This document shows positions 45,774-56,744 of a stretch of 64,000 nucleotides of DNA, piece after piece. Source of the DNA: Coleophoma eucalyptorum (lineage: Eukaryota; Ascomycota; Leotiomycetes; Helotiales; Dermateaceae); assembly GCA_026120035.1 (NCBI GenBank), contig JALRME010000001.1, forward strand, positions 695,909 to 759,908, given 5' to 3'. The number at the start of each line of letters is the position of its first letter. The first letter of the stretch is position 1. The notes below the pieces were generated by a model. The model was given only the letters and a program-made list of their open reading frames with translations, did not search any database and had not been told where the DNA came from. Both the position numbers and the translations under genes were made by a program.

Positions 45774-48115
45774 ATGAGTATTGTGGTGCCCCAAGATGGC
45801 AGCCCTGCCCTGGAAGTACCACCGAATTCTTCACAGATTGGGCCCGACCTCAGCGACGTCGAAGATGGCGACGATTCTAGCAGCAGCTTGAGTGAACTCG
45901 GCGAACCAGACGCCGAACAGGAAGAAGGCGCCTTTAGCTACGAGGCCGGAGATAACGTGGATGCGGACGATAATGAGGACGGCGAAGACAATGCGAGTGA
46001 AGCTTCTACAGAGAGATTAGAAGATTCACCTGGCAAACCACGTCAAACTCAAGATCTCATTCTCAACGCCAACAGCCACCTCATAGAACGAAGTCCTAGC
46101 AAGCTCAAACATCACATCACAATGGAAGATTTACAAGCAGAGGAAGAACAAGCTTTAAATTCAGAAGACGAGAATGACGATGCCATTGTTTCCGAGAATG
46201 AGTCTGTCGGGAGCTCTGACCACGATGAGCGCGAGCGCGAGCGCGAAGAACCTGTCACAACTGCCACGACCCTAGAAGATTCGTCCAGCGAAGGCAAGAA
46301 GTCCGCTTCTATAAACGATCTGGACAGCAAAAAGCGCAAACGTTCTATAATGGCTGGTAGCGGACTCGACTTCGAAGAACCCGTCCGAAAGCGAACTGGC
46401 TCAGTAATGACACCTGGTGATGATTATGCAATTGACGATGAAGAACACCATGAAGATGAGGTCGATACGTCGAATCCGATCAGCGGCAATAACTCTGCAG
46501 ATGAGGGCGTGAATACGCAAGACAATGCGGGTGAAACTGTTACGGACGAATTGCCGGAGCGTATTGAGCTACCTCCATCACCTAAATCGCCCAAAAAGAG
46601 GGGCCGTAGGAAAAAGAAAGGAGTGCAGAATGGTATACATGCGCATGGAGACTACGCAGATAGTGCTGCAGAGGCGGATGCTCTTACCAACGGCGAAAAT
46701 GATGCGAAGCAAGGCGACGAAGATATTGCGGAAAACGAGGTCGATGATGAAGCAGAAGCAGCGTTGAGGAACGAGGAGGAATGTAAGTAACCCACTGTCT
46801 CCAACAGCCTAAGAGAAAGATGCTCACTACTGTGCGCCAACAGTGGAGAAAAAGAGGACAGCGCTTGATCAGTTGGGCGCAATCGAGAAACAATTCGCAA
46901 CCTTCAGAGATAGGTCAGTAATTGAAGCATACCCATTGGTAATTTACTAATAAAGCAATAGACTTTACGAAGAACGACTCGAACAACTGAATCGCGAGGA
47001 AGCCATGCTCAGACAAGAGAAGCCGACGCATCCCCACTTTCTTACAATGATGCAGTGTATCGATGCGCGTCGCGATATGAGGATACGCAACAGTGAGAAC
47101 CTGCGAAAATATGAGCTGCAAACCCTTAGGAATTATGCCGTTGCCAGGCGAAGTCAGATCCTCGTTCAGTACCATCAAGATGTTCGCGACATACGCGAAA
47201 AGAAACTTGAGCAGCTGGGCAAACAATGGTATGAGATTCAACACGATCGACGGATTTATGCAGGCAGTGTTCCAGACTATACATTGAAATTTCCAACGAA
47301 GCGGAACCAACAGCTTGTGCAGCAAATCGCATATAATAATGAAGTGTCATTACTGTCAGGCATTGCGAAGTATGTCGGCTTCCCGGCGGCACCACCTATG
47401 GCCCCTACGACAGATGCTGAGTTGGCTGATGACTTAGAAAAGATGGGAGTAAGTTTGCAATGCAGTTGCTCAATTTTGGCGAAACATAAGCTGACCTTCT
47501 CAGCGACCAAAGCATCCATTGATCGCCCTTCAAAGGCAGAGCTTTCCTCTTCAGGAGCTTGCAGGGTTACGTACTTCAGGCGTAAGTTTGAAGCCTGCGG
47601 AAGAACAATTTATCGAGCAAACCCCGTGGGCAAATCCACAGCATCCGTCTCATGCACATCTACTCCAGCGCCAAACATCAGCTCAGCAAACTCCACGAAC
47701 AATTAGCCCTTTCTCTCATGCCCAGGTGCAGCCACGTCGACATTCGACCCAACCTGGTGGCCCAGTCTCCGGAACATTTTCGACCAACAGTTCATCTCAT
47801 TTACAGCATGGCAATGGTGTGTCAGCTACTGGTGACAGAATATCTCCTCACAATCCTTTTACGAATGCACATTCCCACACTATAGCACCTTCACCACTGG
47901 GCAGTCGGCAGCCTTCACTGTCACCTCAGCAGTCGCATGGACTCCCACCTGGTTCTGTTGATTCCCATCAGGCAACTTTGATGGATATTGCTGCCGCAAG
48001 TCATCGAAGTCCGGAATTAAGTCGGAATAATCACCCTGGCCCCGAACTACCACGAGAGTTCCCTCGGGACGATCTCAAGAGGGAAGCCATAGCTGCCATG
48101 ATGACACGGTTCTAA
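45774..48115 (+). CDS. DEP1: Sds3/Dep1 family subunit of Rpd3L histone deacetylase complex
   Basis: Transcriptional co-repressor subunit with an Sds3-like domain; yeast Dep1 and Sds3 belong to the Rpd3L complex. Four exons close in phase: 45774-46782, 46844-46913, 46962-47448 and 47504-48115, about 725 residues. The first 330 residues are highly acidic and disordered (SDVEDGDDSSSSLSELGE), with basic patches KKRKR and KRGRRKKKG that look like nuclear signals. The Sds3 domain at about 338-500 contains LDQLGAIEKQFATFRDRLYE, THPHFLTMMQCIDARRDMRI and YHQDVRDIREKKLEQLGKQW. The tail is Ser/Pro/His/Gln-rich, ending DLKREAIAAMMTRF. The ATG at 45774 is the first in frame. Assignment to Dep1 rather than Sds3 is a matter of best fit. 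Confidence 0.85.
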
Positions 48116-48509
48116 ACGTGAATGATGATTTGATAGCAGTTTACGGCGTTTATGGGCATCGGAAACCCAGGAAATTGGGATTAGGTCTTGGATGTGGAGT
48201 ACTGAGCTTCATCTTACTGTATAGAGTCGCAACCCATGATTCCCAGAAAGGGAATGAATTATTGCAGGAAAGTGTGGAAATTGTACTCGTATAGTTGTGA
48301 GATTCAAAGTAAGAGCGGTTATGTTTGAATACCATAATGTTTGGTTCTACAGAAAACGCCTGATGTATGATGCAGTTGACATCAACTCCTCCCAAATGCT
48401 AGACCCAGCCAATATTGTACAGTTTCACCTTAAACAATCCAGCATCACGCAGATAACTATTGCGCCATCTCTCCTAGTGCCTCAATTATGCATTTGTGGC
48501 ATATCTTTA
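48116..48509. other. Convergent 3' region between Sds3/Dep1 gene and COA3
   Basis: About 390 bp between converging genes, presumed 3' UTRs; nothing else recognised. Confidence 0.45.
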
Positions 48510-48847
48510 TCAAGTTCTGGATGTTTGTGCTGGCGCATCCGGAACCTTGACGTCTTCGAACTCGTCTTGCGACACGGCGCGGATGGTCCAGGTATCTAGA
48601 TATATCATTAATGCTACAATTTCCTGGCGGTAGATTTCGGCTGCGACCTACAAACTCCAATGGCAAAGGCAAATATCCCAGCTCCCGTTAGGGTATTCTT
48701 CACGAGGTACGGTCGTCGAGCTCGAATTAGAGCGGCGGATTGCTTGTAGTGCTTGTCATAGTAGGAGGATTTTGGAAGGCTGTAATGCATTAGCATCCGC
48801 ACACTTGCTCAGTACATAGGAATCATGAAAAGCACTTACATAGGCAT
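48510..48847 (-). CDS. COA3: Cytochrome c oxidase assembly factor 3
   Basis: Coa3 is a small single-span inner mitochondrial membrane protein that binds Cox1 and, with Cox14 and Mss51, coordinates Cox1 translation with cytochrome oxidase assembly. Three exons close in phase: 48847-48840, 48779-48652 and 48595-48510, giving 73 residues. The N-terminal matrix segment reads PKSSYYDKHYKQSAALIRAR, then RPYLVKNTLTGAGIFAFAIG forms the membrane span, and TIRAVSQDEFEDVKVPDAPA the intermembrane tail, matching fungal Coa3 throughout. The first coding exon is only 8 nt (ATG and five bases), so automated prediction may miss it. It is on the minus strand, divergent from PTA1 411 bp away. Confidence 0.9.
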
Positions 48848-49258
48848 TTTGATTGAGTCTTCGTGGTGATTGAGTTAATGTATAATACCGCGCCACTTCT
48901 TCAGTGAAGCCATTCAAATTTATTAATGCCTAAGGCCATGCAGCTATCTGTGGTGAACGCTCGGGCCAAGAGCATCCTTGTCCTGTGTGACAGCTTCCTG
49001 TGCATTCGCGACCACCAAAAAGAAACGAACTCCAAAGCGCGTTCAACTCAATTGCATCTTCAACGACACAACCCTCTGCCGTAACGACAAGTCTCTTAAG
49101 ATCACCTCTTGGCCCAAGATATGAATAGACCTGCTGATAATTGACTTCATTACTATCTGCGACAATCTTGATGTTCCCCAAAGGCTCTTTGTATGCAGTC
49201 TCGACCATACACCCCATAAAGCTCTGCCATAGCTCTTGAAGCTCAAGTCGACCGCAAA
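48848..49258. promoter_or_regulatory. Divergent promoter of COA3 and PTA1
   Basis: 411 bp between starts at 48847 (minus) and 49259 (plus). The overlapping minus-strand frames here have no family resemblance. Confidence 0.5.
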
Positions 49259-51866
49259 ATGGCAGCAGCGCCGGCACTCACGCCTGCGCAGCAGATTAAA
49301 CAGCTCAACGATGCCCGAAAGCTTGTTCTCGGCGACCCAACCTTCTATCCCCAAATCGTTCAAGGTGTGGTCCCCATCTCTGGCAAAGGTTCACGCATAG
49401 AGATGCGACGATGGGGGGCCGACTTTCTTGCAGAGACTTTTGCTATGCCTTCGATCCCACCGTCAGAAAAGGAATCACTCAGCCTATTTGTGCTCGAATC
49501 AATAAAGGACATGCTCGAAGACCCAACGGAGGATCCAGGTGTGATAAAGAGCCTTGTACAAACGGCTGCAAGCATATACCCGTTGGTGTTCAGATGGATG
49601 TACGTATCTTTCATTCCTTTCCATGTAGATATCCTTATGCTTCGTGAGACTTGAGCCGCATTTGGAAGCCCGTCGTATATTCACAAAGGATGGATGGATG
49701 ATGATGATGATGTCGTTCCGTAGAGGTCGTCGCTGGAATGGTCCTAACGTGAACCCCAAAACAGTATCAACAATGCTTATGATGCTCCATCATGGGAGCG
49801 TATGGTGGCAATCAAATCGAGAATTCTACGCATGTGGGACACAGCTTCCCCAGGTGTACGGATCTGCTGTATCAAGTTTGCCCAAAGAGTTGTATTGGTC
49901 CAGACAGCTGGGCCAGCGGGTGACCCCAAGGTATGTATAGTCTACGTGTCCGCCATGCTGATACTGATGATCATCTCTCATAGCGTGGTGACCCTCTTGA
50001 AATCTCTCTCGCTATGGTCCCACCGTCTCATCCACTGATTCCAGCTCGCAATCTGGATGCCGAGGCGCAGGCATTGCTTGACAGGATGTTATCAGTCTTT
50101 CAAGAAAACAGCAGGTATGTCAAGTTTATGAAAAGCTTCCCAGCGAATCTACTAATAGGACCAGCGATGCTATTTTAGTTGATGCCACCCTGAACACTCT
50201 CCCCGTACTAATCCGAGCCCGTCCCCAGCTTGCAAATAAAATCTTGACTGTCGTACTGAACTTCAATCCCCTGAAGCTTGCAAACTCCCCCATGACCCCC
50301 AAACTCCGTGTTATGGTCAAGTCCATGGAAAAGACAACTAGATCATTGCTTATAAACGTCAACAAGCGGTACGACATCCCTCATTGCAGACCGTCGTACT
50401 AGACTGACATTGGTAGTGATCCTCAAAATCCGATGGCCCAGCGTATCCAGCAACATATTGAGCGTTTGTTGCGATCAAGGACAGATATTTTTGATGAATC
50501 GACGCGGAAGCGGGGTCCACCAGAGCCTGTTGATGGCTTTGATGCTGCAAAGAGACAGAAATTAGGTGCCCAGCTACCTCCTCCCGTCCGGATACATATT
50601 CCACCTCTCGCACCTGGACCGCACACCATTGGTGAACTATTCACAATTTCCGCAGACGATGGCTTGAAAGCATTCGATGTTGCTCAATTAGCACCAGATC
50701 TCGTCGCTAAAATTGATGTGACGATTCTCCAAAAGCTTGACAAGGATATTCTGAGCCAAACAATCAATGTAAGTCCGTTATTGAAATAATTGGAAAAGTC
50801 ACTCACATATGATAGGGTATCCGCCAACGACTAGAGTCAATGTCTACGGTTAAACTTGAACAATTAAACCCGGCGACTGCACCCCTCAGTGTTGAAGAAG
50901 ACGAAGATGATTATGAGCCAGACTTTTCTGTTGCAGAAGATACCGAACAAATTCTTAACAAGCTTGACGCGGAACCCACAGCCTCAGACGAGCTAGAGAC
51001 AATGGCAGAGGTCCCTGATATGACGCTTGGAACATTCGTCCTGCCTCAGCCACCACCTATGTCACTTGATCAAATCATGCAGGCTGGCCGTGCTTCTGTT
51101 TCTCGTCTCTTTGCTACCATGCAAAGCTTAGATGAGCCAGGAAAGAAGTCCAAATCTGGATTCAATAGACTTGCAGCTAGTTCAAACGATCGAGATGCTT
51201 GGATCACGGTGATCACTAGAATAGCGACACGCTCAACTTATGGACTTGAAGAAGCCTCCGTCAAGAATGAAGAGCCAGACCACACGACAATTAGCGATAT
51301 CGTCCGCGAAACGCTTTATCTTTACGTCTTGGAAGATTTCCGTAAGAGAATCGACCCTGCTGTCTCCTGGCTTTGTGAAGAGTGGTACAATGATCAAGTT
51401 TCAATCCGGGCATTAGGTGCGGAAAAGACGGTCCAACATTATGAGAAATGGGCTTTAAAGGTCTTGGATGGCATTGTTCCATACTTGGATGCGAAAGACA
51501 AAGTCTTGACTCGATTCTTGAGCGAGATCCCCAGTCTGAATCCAGAAATGCTTTCAAGAATCAAGAACTTATGCAGAGATCCGGCTATGATCAGTCTGTC
51601 AATTACCAGTCTGGTATACGTGATTATGTTCAAGGAACCTGCGAAGGAGATTGCTCTTGATGCACTAGAAGCTATTTATGAATCCTGTAAGTCTTATCTG
51701 TCCTTCTCTTTGAGGCTCGGAACTAATGAGGGTAGATGATGATGCGAAGACCATGGCGGCAAAATTCCTCACAAAACACCGGCCAGGATGGGATGCGCGC
51801 CTCAAAGGTCCGGAGAACAAAGAGGCAAAAGTAGAGGGCACAAGCGCAGTTGCAACTGTCGCCTAA
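49259..51866 (+). CDS. PTA1: Symplekin/Pta1, mRNA 3'-end processing scaffold
   Basis: Pta1/symplekin is the scaffold of the cleavage and polyadenylation factor, with an N-terminal HEAT-repeat domain that contacts Ssu72 and Ysh1. About seven exons; the first two are 49259-49599 and from 49765, with the intron between them (165 nt) the longest here; later boundaries are approximate, and the last exon ends at TAA 51864-51866. The N-terminal symplekin domain shows QQIKQLNDARKLVLGD, RRWGADFLAETF, INNAYDAPSWERMVAIKSRI and RICCIKFAQRVVLVQ. A Pro-rich linker follows (RIHIPPLAPGPHTIGE), then an acidic EEDEDDYEPDFS segment, and a conserved C-terminal helical region (YVLEDFRKRIDPAVSWLCEEW). Length about 740 residues, normal for fungal Pta1. 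A GAT/GGAT microsatellite sits inside intron 1 at about 49688-49711. Confidence 0.9.
49688..49713. repeat. GGAT/GAT microsatellite in PTA1 intron 1
   Basis: The run ggatggatgg is followed by five gat units. It lies inside the long first intron and does not alter coding sequence. Confidence 0.75.
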
Positions 51867-53028
51867 GTATTTGGTTGCGTAGCGAGCAACCTCGAAGCGA
51901 GTTGATTGACAACAGTTGTATTAGTAATGTTGGGCAGACAGGCGGCTCGAATACCTTACGACTTTTTCTAAGCACACAATGCATAGTCTTTTGATGGCAT
52001 GGCACGGTACGGGAGCATTGGGGCATCAAGCAAAATGGGCGCAATGGGCGTATGTACATAGCACTGGTGTCTGCACTTGGTCTTTCTCAAATTGTTCTGG
52101 GAACAAGGGGTAGTGAGGCAGAGCATACAAAAGTTGGCTTCTCTATTATGAAGTCTGGGTATTTGACTGGTCTCCGTAGGGCATGGTGTCTGTAAGATGA
52201 TGGGTGGGTGGGGCTTCTTGCCCTTTACTCCTACCTAAGGTAGATGGATGGAATGACATATATTGAACCAGTCAACAAACCAGTATTCAAACGTTGATAG
52301 TCCAATATTTAACATGCGCTTGATCTTGACTTAACACAAAATAAAAATTGCACCAGTAGTTAAGTGGCATAACATCCCAAGCTATCGCTATCCCATTCTT
52401 GAGAATAAACCAGCATCTTCGAATGGATATCAAATCACGTATTATTTCATCGGCAGCAATGCAGTGAGTGAGCTGACTACTATAACTTTCTTTATCTCCT
52501 AAGCAATACAGATTGTACCACTTAGGTCCCTTTCTTTTCTCTCGACATTGTCTGTTTGCTCTGTCATACTAGTTTGTAATACATACTGCCGAGCGTAAAA
52601 CGATTTATGCTCCCTTTCCAGCTCCAGGTGGAAAAGCATTTTCTAAGCATGCTCCGTACATCTTCGTTGGATATCTTACGTGCATTCTATAACTTAAGAG
52701 CACCAACACGCGTCTTTTGACACCTAGTATAAGTAGTCTAGACTAGAGCTAGCTAGCTATCTTGACTCGGTACAGACTTGACTCTATTTAAGAAGAACAA
52801 TATGACCTAATTTCCTTTATTCTCAGGTTAGAGACAGGCCCCGAAGGGACAACCAAACAATCAGGTTTTTGATCATAAGCGTCCAGTCATGGTCCAATTA
52901 ATTATCCACCACAAAACACAAAGCAGCATCCAGAAGAAAGTCCTTCCCAACAACTACAACTTCAGCCTCGCGAGCAACAAGCCCATGCATTCGTCATTCC
53001 CCAGTCCTCCCAAAGAGACAATCCCAAC
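51867..53028. other. Gene-free convergent region downstream of PTA1
   Basis: About 1.16 kb between the 3' ends of PTA1 and the small membrane protein gene. AT-rich (52300-52800). No domain or RNA gene was seen. The plus-strand frame at 52889-53347 is the antisense of the next gene. Confidence 0.45.
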
Positions 53029-53838
53029 TCAGGAAAACCACGGAGTTCCAGCTCCATCCTTGCCCTCCTTGGCCTCCAGCTCCACCAACTCCTTCCTCAG
53101 CACATCCGCCCGGAACCCGCGCCACGCACTCTCCACGCGCTTCCTCACCTCCGGATCCGCCGACGCAAGTGACCTCCTCGCCGAGCCCAAGCCCGTCAAT
53201 AAGCCTGTCTCGCCGCCGAGGAACAAGCCCGCGACGGAGAAGAACGCATACGTAGCCACATCACCGGCCTTGGTCGGTTGCAAGAGCGGGGTGATATCTG
53301 GGATATCGACTTTGGTTCCCGCCCAGACCGGCAGCGTCAGCGAATAATGTATCTCGTTACATTCTTGAACAAGCAAGATATAAAAAAAACCAAGAAAAAG
53401 TGAAGGAGTGAGATCATTTAGGGGCGAGGGAGCGGGAAGGCGGCCCTCTCGAAGAGAAGAAAGAAGCTGGGGGCGTGGGCAGAGAAAACTCACCTAGACG
53501 CCCATCCGCAAACTTGACCTGCGTTGGTCTTTCCATGGCGCGGAAGGCAGCGAACATCTTCATGCGGTTGGATCGGACGCTCGCTGCCATTGCCAGACCG
53601 AGGCCCAGACCGAGCAGGGAGCCGATCATGGCATGCTGCGACGGCTTGGTCGCCGCAGCGGCCACGATAGCTCGATCATTCTCGGTGAGACTGTGTTTTT
53701 GAAAGAAATCGGTTAGATTGATTGGGACTTGAGAGGAAAGGGTTGTTTTTACTCGTGCTGGAAATGCTCATTGGCAAGCTTTTGGAGATCTGATGGAAGA
53801 CCGGTGGTCCGGAAGGCGGCTAGAGAATCGACAGACAT
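53029..53838 (-). CDS. Small two-helix membrane protein, conserved in fungi by appearance
   Basis: Three exons close in phase: 53838-53753, 53690-53494 and 53309-53029, giving 187 residues. N-terminus: MSVDSLAAFRTTGLPSDLQK. A first glycine-rich hydrophobic segment (AMIGSLLGLGLGLAMAASVR) is followed by FRAMERPTQVKFADGR. The second exon junction brings in VDIPDITPLLQPTKAGDVAT and a second hydrophobic segment (YAFFSVAGLFLGGETGLLTG), then a basic amphipathic helix (RKRVESAWRGFRADVLRKEL). This is a two-span, hairpin-like layout with a basic tail, suggestive of an inner mitochondrial or ER membrane protein. I do not recognise a named family. The splice joins, start ATG and phase are all consistent. 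It overlaps antisense open frames, which I reject. Confidence 0.75.
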
Positions 53839-55275
53839 TTGTTTTTGAGGGGGGATTGCAAGATCAGGTGGGAGGAGGAAGGGGTGAGATGGAGCTACTC
53901 GGGTGCGATTTCAGAGGGATACGGATTGAGGATATACAGAAGGATCTTCCTAAGGGGAGAAGGGAGATGAATTGGACATTTATTGGTTTCGGATGGGATG
54001 TTGTTGCTGCAGCGGAACGAGGGTCTTCTATTATTGGTGACATCACTGCCATCGCTAAAGCGAAGGGCCATGATCTGGTCGGGGTGGACATCTTCCATCG
54101 TTTCCATCGTTTTCTGTCGCTATTCATTTACTAGGTACTGTTGCTTTACACCTCCCTTGGCATTTCCCTCTTGCTTGAGATGGAGCCATACTTTGAGCAC
54201 CTGAACGCGATTCTCGGAGTGGCTCAACACCCTTGTCTGCCTTTATACAACGGCCGGGTGGTGACTTTCTACTGTACAGCAACCAGGTCCGATCAAGGTG
54301 CTCAGAGCAGATTCGAAATACCTGGCCGGCCACGAAAACTGTTGAACTAACTAGGTATTGGAACTAACAGTTTCACTGCCCCTCTTCATGGCGAGACAGG
54401 TCTCGATATGAGCAATAGGTGTCAAACAGGCTTCCGGCTGTATCCGGATCATCGTCGAGACGCAGGAGTTGCACGTGCCGCGACTGGGCTTGTATTTGAC
54501 AATGGCCAGTAAACTGCTTTTCTGCTTTCCTTAGCCTGATGACATGAAGCTTTGGGCGTGAAGATGGTACCTCTCTAGTATATGGGAACGCGAGACCTTT
54601 TCTAAGGTTTAATTACCTGAGTTCTCTTCTAATATGATAATATTCAACAATCACAGCTGAAAGTCATGGTGCAAGATTCATCAACTCATATTCATATCCA
54701 TACTATGTGTAATAAGTGTGATTATGTAAACAATTATGGGAGTTATGTTCATTGTATTGCTGTATCCCATCCTTGACAAGGATCTTGTTGATGTCTTTGT
54801 TCGTATCCTCGTTCGTTGTTGTTCTTATCCTTCATACATGAGCGGCATTTCATCGTGTTTGTGTATCTGTGCCGATCATATGGCGACCTGCCTCTTTACT
54901 TCATGGCTAGTGTCATGGCTTCTTTCATAAAGCGTCTGTCATGATCTTCTATTCATCCAAACATCTTCTCGTAGCATCATGAATATGCTGACATGGCATT
55001 TCGTCTCGTCGTCTCTCATCTCATCGTGGAGATATTCTCGGGTCTGTCCGGTCGTACCATCATAATATTTCTCTTCTATACACAGTTTTCGGAGGAAAGC
55101 AGCAGATATAAGCCATAGCTTCATCGGTGCTTCCAATCCACTGCCCAAAAGACAATATGTTCTTTTCATAGTTTAAGTGTTGTCATATTCTCATACCTCG
55201 ATTCGATGCTACAGACTGGCATGACTGAGCATTTCCTGGAGCCACTATTCGGTATCTTGGCAATTGCTCCATTCA
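53839..55275. other. Gene-free stretch, about 1.4 kb
   Basis: Upstream of the small membrane protein gene and downstream of the rhodopsin-domain gene. No supported gene: the frames at 53864-54350 overlap on both strands without family resemblance. AT-rich from about 54560 to 55200. Confidence 0.45.
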
Positions 55276-56744
55276 TCATTGCGCTGTGCCTTTCTTCGAA
55301 TTGTGTGACCAGCGATTGAGCACCATCTCAGGTGTGTTCAAGCCCTCAAACTTGATGTGTATAGGAAACATATGAGGACTGATCATTTCGTGATCCAGTT
55401 CCAGCGTAGCGGTGGTCTTGCTACTCTTGCTCACGGTATGCGCACTTTTGGGTACTTGAACTAAAGGATCATGCCGAGGCGCAGCGCGAGATCGATCGGC
55501 AGGACCAGCAAAAGGTTCAGACACAGCTGCTTTGGGTCGAGGAGATGAAGGATGATTCGTGTGATTTCCTTCCAAGCCTCCAGAGAGTTCACCGTAGGAA
55601 TTTTCTTGATCGGGGCTGAGATCAACTCCAAGAGTAACGATAGTCCCAATGTATCTTCCTGGCCTGGACCTCATGATTCTTGCTAGGAGTGGACGCAACA
55701 CCGAGAGACAGACGGCGAAGAGCGCGATTCCAGGCTCCACTGTTGACCAGATAGCTACTCCAAAGGTATCAACTAATGTACATTAGCTGGTGCCAAATCA
55801 AGGACATTGTGAGTACAAACAGAGGAAGTCTTCTTTCACAATAAGACTCTCAATGAAGCGGAGACGAATCAGGGTAGCAACGACAGCGATGGCTCCTAAG
55901 GACATCATGACCCCAATCCAGAACTTCTTCCAGAAAGCAAATCGAAGGTTCCAGAGAAGGATAATAGGGAGGCCAGCAAGAGTGAAGTCGGATATAGCGC
56001 TGACTGCAGAATGAAGATAGGTGCCACCCAGTACAATTCCTACCGGTAGACACGCGCCCTTGTGCATGGGGTCTTCATGGTAACGATGCCAGATGAAAGG
56101 GACAGGGATGCATTGCAAGACGACGGCGAGTAGATATCCGACACCCGTCAGGATTACAACTATCAAAGTGATCCAGACGACACGGCGTTGCCACTTTTCG
56201 AAGAAAACCCGAAGGTAAAGTACTAAGCTTGTTAGTAAGTCTGGTTTCTGTCGGATTTGATTTCGTGGCCAAAAGCTTGGCATGCAGATGTACGTACTTG
56301 CAACGGCAACCTTGATGAGACACATTGTGATTACGTATGCCCATTCACAGTAATACCAGAACTACAGGATGTGAGATGGAGGACTCCAAGCGTGGTATTT
56401 GCACAAGAACATACTCTGAGTGCCGTCAACATGTCATCAACAGTGAGGTTGGCATCGTGCTGCCCAGTTCCATGCTTGACACCAACAAGTACGAATGAGC
56501 AATACAACGTGTAAAAGACCTTGAAATAGCTTGTCAGTATGGTAAATTACAAGGGAAATAGAATTCTAATATATGTTGAACATACAAGACTGGCTGCAAC
56601 GAACTTGTCATCCCAGGTGACCTGCTTCACAATAACGACCCGGGTGTAGGCCCGTAAAAGGACCCCAATCCATGCCAAAGAGATGAATGCTATAGCTACA
56701 GCATGCAATTGAGGTCCTTTGTTCTCAGCCAAGTCTACGGGCAT
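55276..56744 (-). CDS. Rhodopsin-domain integral membrane protein (PTH11-like fold)
   Basis: Seven-span plasma-membrane protein of the fungal rhodopsin-domain family, related to Pth11-type receptor candidates. Five exons: 56744-56586 and 56519-56415, then one from about 56363 and another from about 56222, and a last exon ending at 55276. Exons 1 and 2 were phase-checked; the later joins fit (VAVAILYLRVFF and FDTFGVAIW). Membrane segments include AVAIAFISLAWIGVLLRAYT, TLYCSFVLVG, FWYYCEWAYVITMCLIKVAV, VVWITLIVVILTGVGYLLAV, SDFTLAGLPIILLWNLRF, MMSLGAIAVVATLI and the last one before SVLRPLLARI. The EWAYVITMCLIKVA and SDFTLAGLPI positions are family hallmarks. The cytosolic tail (about 140 residues) is Ser/Pro-rich. 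No CFEM domain. Ligand unknown. Confidence 0.85.

Noticed and set aside
52889..53347. Plus-strand frame of 152 residues
   Set aside because: It is the antisense of the spliced small membrane protein gene, whose introns and phase are consistent.
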